NCBI GenBank assembly: GCA_014859985.1
Contig: JACZKN010000178.1
Location: forward strand, 1 to 8,210
From: Candidatus Krumholzibacteriia bacterium
GTDB lineage: Bacteria > Krumholzibacteriota > Krumholzibacteriia > LZORAL124-64-63
Length of the DNA stretch: 8,210 bases
Direction: 5' to 3'
The position numbers were made by a program, and so were the translations under genes. A model generated the notes under the pieces. It had not been told where the DNA came from. It was given only the letters and a program-made list of their open reading frames with translations, and did not search any database. This document shows positions 1 to 6,720 of this stretch, piece by piece (positions within the stretch are counted from its first letter, which is position 1; every line of letters starts with the position of its first letter).

Positions 1-180
1 CCACCCTTCGCCCGGTTCCCGGCCACGGGCCGCCCGGCCGCCGGCCGGCCCGTGCCGCCGCTTTCCCCAATTGGCGCCGAAACGCCCCCGGGCGGCCGTC
101 CGCGCGGTTTCCGCCGCCGGCTGCGGGCGGGTCCGCTGGCACGCCCATTGCCTCCGCAGACGGGGAACCGACGCCCGTAA
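1..180 (+). CDS. Possible C-terminal tail of an upstream gene (fliO?), partial
   Basis: The frame starting at base 1 stays open for 59 codons to a TAA at 178-180, 16 bases before the fliP start. The translated tail is rich in Pro, Arg and Gly. fliO usually lies just before fliP and its cytoplasmic C-terminus is variable and often basic, so this could be the end of FliO. The support is weak: in DNA this GC-rich the other two forward frames are also open across most of this stretch, no FliO motif can be recognised, and a sigma-54-type promoter lies inside it. The region could equally be a non-coding leader. Confidence 0.22.
   Translation, partial: PPFARFPATGRPAAGRPVPPLSPIGAETPPGGRPRGFRRRLRAGPLARPLPPQTGNRRP
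136..152 (+). promoter_or_regulatory. Sigma-54 (RpoN) -24/-12 promoter upstream of fliP
   Basis: The sequence reads C-TGGCACG-CCCA-TTGC-C. It matches the sigma-54 consensus YTGGCACGrNNNTTGCW at the Y, all of TGGCACG and all of TTGC. The GG (138-139) and GC (150-151) are separated by exactly 10 bases, as the family requires. The r position and the final W do not match. A start of transcription about 12 bases after the GC would fall near 163, ahead of the Shine-Dalgarno (184-189) and the TTG start of fliP at 197. Sigma-54 promoters need an enhancer-binding ATPase (FleQ/FlrC/FlgR type); no such gene is in the window. Confidence 0.72.
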
Positions 181-196
181 CCCGGAGAGCACCGAC

Positions 197-994
197 TTGC
201 CGTCCCGCCCGCGCACCCCGATCCTGCTGGCCGTCGTCCTGCTGCTGGTCGCCGGCGTGGCCGCGCCCGCGGTCGCCCAGGACGCGGCTTCGCCGGCGCC
301 CATCCGGCCGGTCACCGCCGACAGCCCCGTGCTGACCTTGAAGCTGGAGGGCGGCGAGGGCGTGCGGTCCATGGACTCGGCCCTGAAGATCGTGCTGATG
401 ATGACGGTGCTGTCCCTGGCGCCGGCCATCCTGATCCTCACCACCAGTTTCACGCGCATCGTGATCGTGCTGGGCTTCCTGCGCCAGGCCATCGGGGCCA
501 ACCAGGCTCCGAGCAACCAGATCATCATCGGCCTGTCCCTGTTCCTGACCATGGTGGTGATGGCGCCGACCCTGCGGCAGATGAACGAGGACGCGCTCCA
601 GCCCTTCCTGGCGGAGCAGATCGGCCAGGAAGAGGCCTTCGCCCTGGCCCAGGCCCCGCTGAAGGCGTTCATGCTGGCCCAGGTGCGCGAGAAGGACCTC
701 GCCCTGTTCCTCGAGCTGACGGACACGCCGGCCCCGGCCACCCCGGAGGAGCTGCCGATGCTGGTGGTCGTGCCCGGCTTCGTGATCTCGGAGCTGAAGA
801 CCGCCTTCCAGATGGGCTTCGTGATCTTCATCCCGTTCCTGATAATCGACATGGTGGTGGCCTCGGTGCTGATGTCCATGGGCATGATGATGCTGCCGCC
901 GGTGCTCATCAGCCTGCCCTTCAAGATCCTGCTCTTCGTGCTGGTCGACGGCTGGTTCCTGGTGGTCCAGTCCCTGGTCTCGGCCTTCCGGTAG
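197..994 (+). CDS. fliP: Flagellar export gate protein FliP
   Basis: FliP is the main pore-forming subunit of the FliPQR export gate of the flagellar type III secretion system, in the inner membrane. The 265-residue product shows family hallmarks: the TSFTRIVIVLGFLRQA block followed by a Q-A-P-S-N-Q stretch, a periplasmic loop with acidic and Ala-rich helices, then SELKTAFQMGF, the PFLIID helix, SMGMMMLPP and ISLPFK before a final hydrophobic helix. I chose the TTG at 197: it has a GGAGAG Shine-Dalgarno at 184-189, and it gives a textbook signal peptide (Arg-containing n-region, hydrophobic residues 9-23, cleavage likely after AVA at 25-27), as cleaved in many FliPs. A longer in-frame reading from TTG 71 would add 42 Arg-rich residues in front of the signal sequence and would place the sigma-54-type promoter inside the gene, so I reject it. 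fliQ follows after 18 bases. Confidence 0.96.
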   Translation: MPSRPRTPILLAVVLLLVAGVAAPAVAQDAASPAPIRPVTADSPVLTLKLEGGEGVRSMDSALKIVLMMTVLSLAPAILILTTSFTRIVIVLGFLRQAIGANQAPSNQIIIGLSLFLTMVVMAPTLRQMNEDALQPFLAEQIGQEEAFALAQAPLKAFMLAQVREKDLALFLELTDTPAPATPEELPMLVVVPGFVISELKTAFQMGFVIFIPFLIIDMVVASVLMSMGMMMLPPVLISLPFKILLFVLVDGWFLVVQSLVSAFR

Positions 995-1012
995 CGACGC
1001 GAAAGGACGCCC

Positions 1013-1276
1013 ATGACCCCCGAACAGGTCATCGAGATCGGCGAATACGCCATGCGGACGGTGGTGCTGGTGGCGGGCCCCATGCTCCTGGCTGGCATGG
1101 CGGTGGGCCTGGTGATCTCCATCTTCCAGGCCGCGACCCAGATCAACGAGATGACCATGACCTTCGTGCCGAAGATCCTGACGGTCTTCGCGGTCCTGAT
1201 CCTCTCCCTGCCCTGGGCCATCGGCCAGCTGACCGGATTCACCGAGGACATGTTCCGCCGCATCGCGGGCATGTAG
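1013..1276 (+). CDS. fliQ: Flagellar export gate protein FliQ
   Basis: FliQ is the small two-helix subunit that packs around FliP and FliR in the export gate. The 87-residue product is close to the usual 89. It has the typical N-terminal amphipathic start (TPEQVIEIG), a first membrane helix around residues 17-38 leading into VISIFQAATQINEMTMTFVPK, the most conserved stretch of the family, and a second helix around residues 55-72. A GAAAGGA Shine-Dalgarno at 1001-1007 supports the ATG. fliR starts 8 bases after its stop, which suggests translational coupling. Confidence 0.96.
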   Translation: MTPEQVIEIGEYAMRTVVLVAGPMLLAGMAVGLVISIFQAATQINEMTMTFVPKILTVFAVLILSLPWAIGQLTGFTEDMFRRIAGM

Positions 1277-1284
1277 GGGGCGGC

Positions 1285-2067
1285 GTGAGCTTTGAACTGG
1301 ACGTCACCCTGCTGGCCGTCACCGCCGCCCTGGCGGTGCGCTTCGCGGTGCTGGCGGCGACCCTGCCGCTGCTGGAGCTGCGGTCGGTGCCCGCGCTCTG
1401 GCGGTTCGGGCTGGCGGGCTGCTTCGCCGCGACCCTGGCGCCGGCCGTGGCCCGGACCCTCGGCCCCGGCGCGGTGGACCTCTCCTGGCCGGTGCTGGCG
1501 GTGGAGGCGGCGCGCTCGCTGGTGGCAGGCGCGCTGATCGGGCTGACCCTGAACCTGGTGTTCGTGACCGTGCGCTACGCCGGCGAGGTGGCGGGCATGC
1601 AGATCGGCTTCGCCATCGTCAACGCCTTCGACCCGATGAGCAACTCCCAGATCTCCATCGTCGGGCAGTTCTACTACCTGCTGGCGGTGCTGCTGTTCTT
1701 CACCACCGGCGCCCACCACGTGCTGGTCGGAGCCATGTACCAGTCCTGCCTGGCGATGCCGCCGTTCTCCGGGTTCAACGGGGCGGGCGGCGCCTGGCAG
1801 CTGCTGCGGGAGTTCTCGGGCGTCTTCAACGCCGGCCTGCGCATCGCCGCGCCGGTCGCGGTGGTGCTGCTGCTGGTGAGCTCGGCCATGGGCGTGATCG
1901 TCAAGACGGCGCCCCAGATCAACGTGCTGGTGGTGGGCTTCCCCATCAAGATAGCCGTCGGCCTGGTGACCATGGGGGTGTCGCTGGTGTTCTTCCGCGA
2001 CGCCACCTTGGGGATGTTCGCCGGGCTGGAGGACCAGCTCTCGCGGGTGCTGAGCGCCACGCGTTGA
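1285..2067 (+). CDS. fliR: Flagellar export gate protein FliR
   Basis: FliR is the single-copy subunit that closes the FliP5-FliQ4-FliR1 gate. The 260-residue product has the expected multi-helix hydrophobic profile. Family signatures include a G-x-Q-I-G-F-A-I-V-N-A-F-DP stretch near residues 104-116, followed by SQISIVGQFYYLLAVLLFF and a GAHH segment (the usual position of NGHH), and later TAPQINVLVVGFPIKIAVGL. The GTG start at 1285 follows an AGGGGG element at 1275-1280 that overlaps the fliQ stop. The 52-base gap to flhB is the longest in the fliP-flhA block and contains a short GC hairpin plus the flhB ribosome site. Confidence 0.95.
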   Translation: MSFELDVTLLAVTAALAVRFAVLAATLPLLELRSVPALWRFGLAGCFAATLAPAVARTLGPGAVDLSWPVLAVEAARSLVAGALIGLTLNLVFVTVRYAGEVAGMQIGFAIVNAFDPMSNSQISIVGQFYYLLAVLLFFTTGAHHVLVGAMYQSCLAMPPFSGFNGAGGAWQLLREFSGVFNAGLRIAAPVAVVLLLVSSAMGVIVKTAPQINVLVVGFPIKIAVGLVTMGVSLVFFRDATLGMFAGLEDQLSRVLSATR

Positions 2068-2106
2068 CCGGAAACCGACCACCCCGGCCGTGCCGGGTGT
2101 CCCGCG

Positions 2107-2116
2107 AAGGAGGTGA
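2107..2116 (+). promoter_or_regulatory. Full-consensus ribosome binding site of flhB
   Basis: The ten bases AAGGAGGTGA are a full-length complement of the usual 16S rRNA anti-Shine-Dalgarno and end 3 bases before the GTG at 2120. No other gene in the window has so complete a site. It fixes the FlhB start and suggests strong initiation independent of fliR. Confidence 0.85.
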
Positions 2117-2119
2117 GCC

Positions 2120-3181
2120 GTGGCAGAGGACGTTGGGGGCGAAAGGACAGAAAAGGCGACCGGCAGACGCCGGGAACAGGCCCGCCGCAAGGGCCAGGTC
2201 GCCAAGAGCCAGGAGGTCAGCGGCGCGGCCCTCCTGGTCACGGGCGTGCTCGTGCTGCTGCTCACCAGCGGCCATTTCGCTGCGGTCCTGGGCCGCAACA
2301 CGGCCTACCTGCTGTCCCAGAGCCACGTCCTGGGGCCGACCAACGGCTGGGGGGTCCGGGAATTGCTGTCCGGCAACCTGGAGGTGCTGCTGGCCGCCCT
2401 GGGGCCGCTGCTGGGCGCGCTGCTGGTGGCGGCCTTCGGCGGCAGCGTGATCCAGGTGGGCCTGCACGCCAGCGCCGAGTCCCTGGCCTTCAAGACCGAG
2501 AAGCTGAACCCGATCACCGGGATGAAGAAGTTCTTCCGCAAGACCATCGTCTTCGAGCTGCTGAAGAACGTCGTGAAGATCGGCCTGATCGGGCTGCTGG
2601 CCTGGTGGACCATCGGCGGCCTGATGGGCCAGCTGGCCGGCACGGCGGTCCTGACCCTGCCCGAGGTGGTGGCGGTCGGCCGCGCCGGCTTCATGACCCT
2701 GATGGCCCGGCTGCTGGCCTTCGTGCTCGTCCTGGCGGTGGTCGACTGGGCCTGGCAGAAGTACCAGCACGAAGAGAACCTCAAGATGAGCAAGCACGAC
2801 ATCAAGCAGGAGAACAAGGAGCTGGAGGGTGACCCGCAGATCAAGGCCAGGATCCGGGGCCTGCAGTTCGAGATGGCCCGCAAGCGCATGCTCGCGGACG
2901 TGCCGAAGGCCGACGTCGTGATCACCAACCCGACCCACTACGCCGTCGCCCTGCGCTACCTGCCCGGCAGTGCGGCCCCGGTCGTCGTGGCCAAGGGCCA
3001 GGACCACGTGGCCGGCGTGATCCGGCAGATCGCCCGCAAGGCGCGCGTGCCCGTGATCGAGAACAAACCCGTCGCCCGGGCCCTGTACCGGCAGGTGGAG
3101 GTGGGGAAGATGATCCCCGAGAGCCTCTTCCAGGCCGTCGCCGAGGTCCTGGCCTACGTCTACCGGCTGAAGAAGGCCTGA
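2120..3181 (+). CDS. flhB: Flagellar export specificity switch protein FlhB
   Basis: FlhB wraps the export gate and switches export from rod/hook to filament substrates through self-cleavage of its cytoplasmic domain. At 353 residues it has the usual length. The basic N-terminus (ERTEKATGRRREQARRKGQ at 8-26, then VAKSQEVS) is characteristic. Membrane helices lie around residues 35-50, 88-112, 150-170 and 190-210. The linker includes MSKHDIKQENKELEGDP (223-239). The autocleavage motif NPTH is intact at residues 270-273 (bases 2927-2938), so cleavage between Asn270 and Pro271 should work. The C-terminal PVIENKPVARALYRQVEVG stretch is also typical. The GTG start follows a full-consensus ribosome site. 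flhA begins 15 bases downstream. Confidence 0.97.
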   Translation: MAEDVGGERTEKATGRRREQARRKGQVAKSQEVSGAALLVTGVLVLLLTSGHFAAVLGRNTAYLLSQSHVLGPTNGWGVRELLSGNLEVLLAALGPLLGALLVAAFGGSVIQVGLHASAESLAFKTEKLNPITGMKKFFRKTIVFELLKNVVKIGLIGLLAWWTIGGLMGQLAGTAVLTLPEVVAVGRAGFMTLMARLLAFVLVLAVVDWAWQKYQHEENLKMSKHDIKQENKELEGDPQIKARIRGLQFEMARKRMLADVPKADVVITNPTHYAVALRYLPGSAAPVVVAKGQDHVAGVIRQIARKARVPVIENKPVARALYRQVEVGKMIPESLFQAVAEVLAYVYRLKKA

Positions 3182-3196
3182 TAGGGAGCCGCCGCG

Positions 3197-5317
3197 GTGC
3201 AGCAGGAACAGGTCATCGACCGGGATCTCATCCTCGCCAACAGCAACGTGCTGAGCGCGGCCGCCGTCTTGCTCATCCTGGGCCTGATGGTGGTGCCGAT
3301 CCCGCCGGTGCTGCTGGACCTGATGCTCACCTTCAGCATCGCCTTCAGCGTGACGGTGCTGCTGGTGGCCCTGTACCTGAAGGAGCCGCTGCAGTTCAAC
3401 AGCTTCCCCTCGCTGCTCTTGATCCTGACCCTGCTGCGCCTCTCGCTGAACGTGGCCTCGACCCGGCTGATCCTCAGCCGGGGCGACGCGGGCAAGGTGA
3501 TCCAGAGCTTCGGCGACTTCGTCGTGGGCGGGAACTACGTCATCGGCGTCATCGTCTTCATCATCCTGGTGGTGATCAACTTCCTGGTCATCACCAAGGG
3601 CTCGGGCCGCATCGCCGAGGTGGCGGCCCGCTTCACCCTGGACGCCATGCCCGGCAAGCAGATGGCCATCGACGCGGACCTCAACGCGGGGATGATCAAC
3701 GAGGCCGTGGCGCGCCGCCGGCGCGACGAGATCGCCCGCGAGGCCGAGTTCTACGGGGCCATGGACGGCGCCAGCAAGTTCGTCAAGGGCGACGCCATCG
3801 CCGGCATCATCATCACCCTGATCAACATCGCCGCCGGCTTCGTCATCGGCATGCTGCAGATGGGCCTGCCCGCGGCCGAGGCCCTGTCCCGCTTCACCGT
3901 CCTGACCGTGGGCGACGGCCTGGTCAGCCAGATCCCGGCCCTGCTGGTGTCCACCAGCGCCGGCCTGGTGGTGACCCGCACTAGCGGCAACCTGAGCCTG
4001 GGCCAGAACATCACCCTGCAGATCTTCCGCCAGCGCAAGGCCCTGTACCTGGCCGCCGGGGCCATGGCCGTGCTGGCCGTGATCCCGGGCCTGCCCACCG
4101 GGCCGTTCCTGCTGTTTGCCGTGGGCACGGCGGTCGCCGGCGCGGTGATGGGCAAGCGCGTGGAGAACTACGACGACGACCAGGCCCGCGCCGACGAGGA
4201 GGCCGCCCGGCAGCAGCAGGCCCAGGCCGCCGACCAGCCCGAGGGTCCCCGGGGCGAGGACCTCTTCGTGCTGGACAAGCTGGAACTGGAGATCGGCTAC
4301 GGCCTGATCCCCCTGGTGGACGACAAGCGCGGCGGCGACCTGTTGCACCGCATCGGCAACATCCGCCGCCAGGTGGGTTCGGAGCTGGGCATCTTCATCC
4401 ACCCGATCCGCGTGCGGGACAACCTGCAGCTGCCGCCGAACCGCTACCTGGTCAAGCTCAAGGGCGTGGAGATCGCCCGGGCCGAGCTGCAGCCGGACCT
4501 GCTGCTGGCCATGAGCACGCGTCCGGACGCCGGCGAGCTCGAGGGCTCGCCCACGGTGGAGCCGGCCTTCCACCTGCCCGCGGTGTGGATCGCCAAGGAC
4601 CGCAAGGCCGCCGCCGAGCGCGAGGGCTACACCGTGGTCGAGAGCGCGGCCGTGCTGGCGACGCACCTTTCGGAGATCATCCGCGGCCACGCCGACGAGC
4701 TGCTCAGCCGCCAGGACGTCAAGGACATGTGCGAGTCGGTGCGGGAGTTCGCGCCGTCCCTGGTCGAGGACCTGGTCCCGGACAAGGTGCCGGTCAACAC
4801 GCTGCACAACGTCCTGCGCGCCCTGCTGCACGAGCGCATCCCCGTGCGGGACATCGTGACGATCCTGGAGACGCTGGCCAACTACGGGGGGACGGGCCTG
4901 AACCACGACTTCCTGACGGGCAAGGTGCGCGAGGCCCTCGGCCGCTCCATCACCGCGCTCTACAGCGCGACCGACGGCAAGCTGCACGTGATCTCCCTGC
5001 ACCCGCAGACCGAGCACCGCCTGATGCAGGCCAACCGCGAGTCCGACCAGGCGGGCGGCGTGGTGCTGGACCCGGCCTTCACCCAGGAGCTGCTGCAGCG
5101 CCTGGAGGCGGTGCTGCGGGCCGCCTACAACGCGGGCCCGCCGCCGGTGCTGCTGGTGCCCACCCCGCTGCGCCTCTTCGTCAAGCGGCTCGTCGAGCCG
5201 ACCTATCCCAACTTGGCCGTCATGGGCTACACCGAGGTCGCCGCCGCGGCCCAGGTCCATGCGGCCGGAACGGTGGTGACCCATGGCAAGCAGTTCGCCG
5301 AGCAGGCAGCCGTCTGA
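3197..5317 (+). CDS. flhA: Flagellar export ring protein FlhA
   Basis: FlhA forms the nonameric ring of the export apparatus, couples proton flow to export and docks chaperone-substrate complexes. The 706-residue product is of normal length. The N-terminal half is a multi-helix membrane domain. The FHIPEP-family signature runs RIAEVAARFTLDAMPGKQM (residues 138-156), followed by the conserved KGDAIAG segment, whose Asp199 appears to match the Asp implicated in proton use in Salmonella (Asp208). A charged, Gln/Ala-rich linker at about 322-352 leads into the cytoplasmic domain, beginning near LELEIGYGLIPLVD. The GTG start at 3197 follows AGGGAG at 3183-3188. Its last 35 bases overlap the following FlhF-like gene in another frame, so the two are likely coupled. 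Confidence 0.97.
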   Translation: MQQEQVIDRDLILANSNVLSAAAVLLILGLMVVPIPPVLLDLMLTFSIAFSVTVLLVALYLKEPLQFNSFPSLLLILTLLRLSLNVASTRLILSRGDAGKVIQSFGDFVVGGNYVIGVIVFIILVVINFLVITKGSGRIAEVAARFTLDAMPGKQMAIDADLNAGMINEAVARRRRDEIAREAEFYGAMDGASKFVKGDAIAGIIITLINIAAGFVIGMLQMGLPAAEALSRFTVLTVGDGLVSQIPALLVSTSAGLVVTRTSGNLSLGQNITLQIFRQRKALYLAAGAMAVLAVIPGLPTGPFLLFAVGTAVAGAVMGKRVENYDDDQARADEEAARQQQAQAADQPEGPRGEDLFVLDKLELEIGYGLIPLVDDKRGGDLLHRIGNIRRQVGSELGIFIHPIRVRDNLQLPPNRYLVKLKGVEIARAELQPDLLLAMSTRPDAGELEGSPTVEPAFHLPAVWIAKDRKAAAEREGYTVVESAAVLATHLSEIIRGHADELLSRQDVKDMCESVREFAPSLVEDLVPDKVPVNTLHNVLRALLHERIPVRDIVTILETLANYGGTGLNHDFLTGKVREALGRSITALYSATDGKLHVISLHPQTEHRLMQANRESDQAGGVVLDPAFTQELLQRLEAVLRAAYNAGPPPVLLVPTPLRLFVKRLVEPTYPNLAVMGYTEVAAAAQVHAAGTVVTHGKQFAEQAAV

Positions 5318-6425
5318 CGGCGTCGTGGTGGTCGCGGCGCCCAGCCTCCAGGACGCGTACCGGCGCATCCGTCGCGACTACGGGGACCAGACCGAGGTCC
5401 TGGACTCCCGCACCGTCTCGCGCCGGGAGGCCCGCGGCCTGGGCCGCGAACGCCTGGTGGAGGTGACCGTCCGCCTGCCGGGGGCGCGGCGCGCCCCGGA
5501 CCCGGCCCGGCACCCCGCCGCCGCGGTCCCCGGGGCTGCGGCCGTGGACGGGTTGGAGCGGGAGATCGCCCGTATCGAGACCCTGGTGGCGGAGCTGGCG
5601 GACGCGCCCGCGCCGGCGTCCAGCCCGGCCCGGTCGCCCCTGGCCGAGCTGCTGGTGGACGCGGGCGCCCGCACCGGCACCGTCGACCACCTGCTGGCGC
5701 GTTTCGGCGCCGAGACCGGACGGGGCCCGGGCGACCGCCCCGCCTTCCTGGCCTGGCTGGAGGAGAACCTGCCCGCGAGCAACTGCGGCTGGGACGGGTT
5801 CTACGGCTGCCACGCCTTCCTCGGGGCCCCCGGCTGCGGCCGCACCGATCTGGTCCTGGCCGCCGCCGCCCGCCTCCAGGACCTCGGACGCCGCACCCTG
5901 GTGCTGGCCATGTGCCCTCCGGACGAGGGCCTGATCCGCCGCCTGCAGGCCGCCGCTGCCCAGGGCGGCTACGATGCGGCCCTGCTGCGCCGACCCGAGC
6001 AGCTGGAGGAGGCGGCGGAGCAGCTGGCCGGCTACGACGTGGTCCTGGTGGACCTGCCCCCCCTGGCCGCGCCCGAGATGGCCGAGGGCGGCCCGCTGCA
6101 CCGCTGGCTGGCGGCGAACGGGGGCTTCCACCGGCACCTGGTGCTGCCCCTGGACGCGGACATGGCCGACCAGGCGGACCTGGTCCAGGCGGTGCGGGCC
6201 TGGAACTGCGACTGGCTCGCGGTCGCCCGCACGGACCGCTCCCGCCGCTGGGCCAAGCTGCTGGACCTGACCGTCACGGTGGGGCTGCCGTTCTCGCTGC
6301 TAGCGGCCGATCCCCTGCGGGGCGGCCAACTGGAGATCGCCGCCTCGGGCCGCCTGCTCGACCGGGTGCTGGGAGCCGAGGCGCCGGGGTTCGTGCCCGA
6401 CCTGCCGGTGACCGCGCAGGCCTGA
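5283..6425 (+). CDS. flhF: FlhF-like protein with degenerate GTPase motifs
   Basis: FlhF is an SRP-type GTPase that sets flagellar position and number. The 380-residue product has the FlhF plan: an N-terminal region (SLQDAYRRIRRDYG, then VLDSR at 39-43, ending LVEVTV at 58-63), a Pro/Ala linker, an N-domain-like helical part (about 118-164) and an NG-like core ending GLPFSLL and LLDRVLG. Each nucleotide motif is altered. The P-loop is GAPGCGRT (181-188), with Arg187 (codon CGC at 5841) in place of lysine. DTYRIGA aligns without gaps to CPPDEGL (211-217). DTAGR is DLPPL (257-261). TKLDE is ARTDR (315-319). The reading frame is intact and codon use matches the neighbours, so it is unlikely to be a pseudogene. 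GTP binding is probably weak or lost; this is inference. The start is uncertain: ATG 5283 overlaps flhA, and GTG 5325 or 5328 would give a more typical FlhF N-terminus. Neither has a good Shine-Dalgarno. Confidence 0.8.
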   Translation: MASSSPSRQPSDGVVVVAAPSLQDAYRRIRRDYGDQTEVLDSRTVSRREARGLGRERLVEVTVRLPGARRAPDPARHPAAAVPGAAAVDGLEREIARIETLVAELADAPAPASSPARSPLAELLVDAGARTGTVDHLLARFGAETGRGPGDRPAFLAWLEENLPASNCGWDGFYGCHAFLGAPGCGRTDLVLAAAARLQDLGRRTLVLAMCPPDEGLIRRLQAAAAQGGYDAALLRRPEQLEEAAEQLAGYDVVLVDLPPLAAPEMAEGGPLHRWLAANGGFHRHLVLPLDADMADQADLVQAVRAWNCDWLAVARTDRSRRWAKLLDLTVTVGLPFSLLAADPLRGGQLEIAASGRLLDRVLGAEAPGFVPDLPVTAQA

Positions 6426-6444
6426 AGGGAAGGGGAGCCGCCCG

Positions 6445-6699
6445 ATGACGCGCCTGATCCACACCATCGCCCTGGCGGCCGGCGCCGTGGTCCTGGGGAC
6501 GGGCCTGTGGCAGGGCTGGGGCCTGTGGGCCACCGGCCGCCGCCTGGCCCTGGCCTACCTGGCCTTCTTCTTCCTGGGCGCGGCCCTGGCCCTGGCGGTG
6601 CGCATGGTGCCCCTGCTGGAGAAACCGGCAGGGGAGACCGCCATCCCGGGGCGCCAGCGGGGCCGGGCCAAGGACCAGCGGCCGGCGACCGATACCTAG
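6445..6699 (+). CDS. Small two-helix membrane protein of unknown function
   Basis: I do not recognise this 84-residue protein. It has two clear hydrophobic segments, about residues 7-26 and 34-54, joined by a short loop with a Trp/Gly-rich part and two arginines (ATGRR). A basic, soluble tail follows (RQRGRAKDQR at about 70-79). The loop and tail charges allow a hairpin topology with both ends in the cytoplasm. The ATG has a good AGGGGAG Shine-Dalgarno at 6431-6437, 7 bases upstream, and codon use matches the neighbours, so it is likely a real gene. It lies between flhF and fliA, where flhG (a MinD-type ATPase) often sits, but it has no resemblance to FlhG. A role in flagellar placement or assembly is only a guess from position. 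Confidence 0.75.
   Translation: MTRLIHTIALAAGAVVLGTGLWQGWGLWATGRRLALAYLAFFFLGAALALAVRMVPLLEKPAGETAIPGRQRGRAKDQRPATDT
6610..6634 (+). other. Strong inverted repeat inside the 3' part of the small membrane gene
   Basis: CCCCTGCTGG (6610-6619) and CCGGCAGGGG (6625-6634) pair over ten positions with one G-U wobble and a five-base AGAAA loop. There is no T-run after it, so it is not a classic terminator. It lies within coding sequence about 109 bases upstream of the expected start point of the fliA sigma-54-type promoter, a distance at which enhancer sites for sigma-54 activators can sit. Its function is unproven. Confidence 0.4.
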
Positions 6700-6703
6700 A
6701 ACC

Positions 6704-6720
6704 GTGGCACGGAACGTGCA
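6704..6720 (+). promoter_or_regulatory. Sigma-54 (RpoN) -24/-12 promoter upstream of fliA
   Basis: The sequence reads G-TGGCACG-GAAC-GTGC-A. Against YTGGCACGrNNNTTGCW it matches all of TGGCACG, the r, the last three bases of TTGC and the W. The mismatches are the first Y and the first T of TTGC. GG (6706-6707) and GC (6718-6719) are 10 bases apart, the correct spacing. The site lies in the only sizeable gap downstream of flhB. Transcription would begin near 6731, leaving a leader of about 37 bases before the fliA ATG at 6768. Sigma-54 control of fliA is known in some bacteria with a FlrC/FleQ-type flagellar hierarchy. Confidence 0.65.

Noticed and set aside
71..196. N-terminal extension of FliP from TTG 71
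   Set aside because: It precedes a clear signal peptide, has no good ribosome site, and overlaps the sigma-54-type promoter.
2080..2099. GC hairpin between fliR and flhB (CCCGGC-CGT-GCCGGG) as a terminator
   Set aside because: The stem is only 6 bp plus a bulged extension, with no T-run, and the flhB ribosome site follows at once. Such stems are frequent by chance at this GC.
1946..5368. A 1140-codon open frame on the minus strand covering flhB and flhA
   Set aside because: It is the shadow of high-GC codon use on the opposite strand: it is full of His, Gln, Asp and Gly repeats with no domain, and it lies over two certain genes.
4585..5466. A 293-codon forward frame inside flhA
   Set aside because: Its product is almost only Arg, Gly, Pro and Ala, typical of an out-of-frame reading of GC-rich coding DNA, and FlhA is certain in the other frame.
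5283..6425. The FlhF-like gene as a decayed pseudogene
   Set aside because: The frame is open over 380 codons, codon use is normal, and the spacing and scaffold residues of the domain are kept; only the nucleotide motifs are changed.
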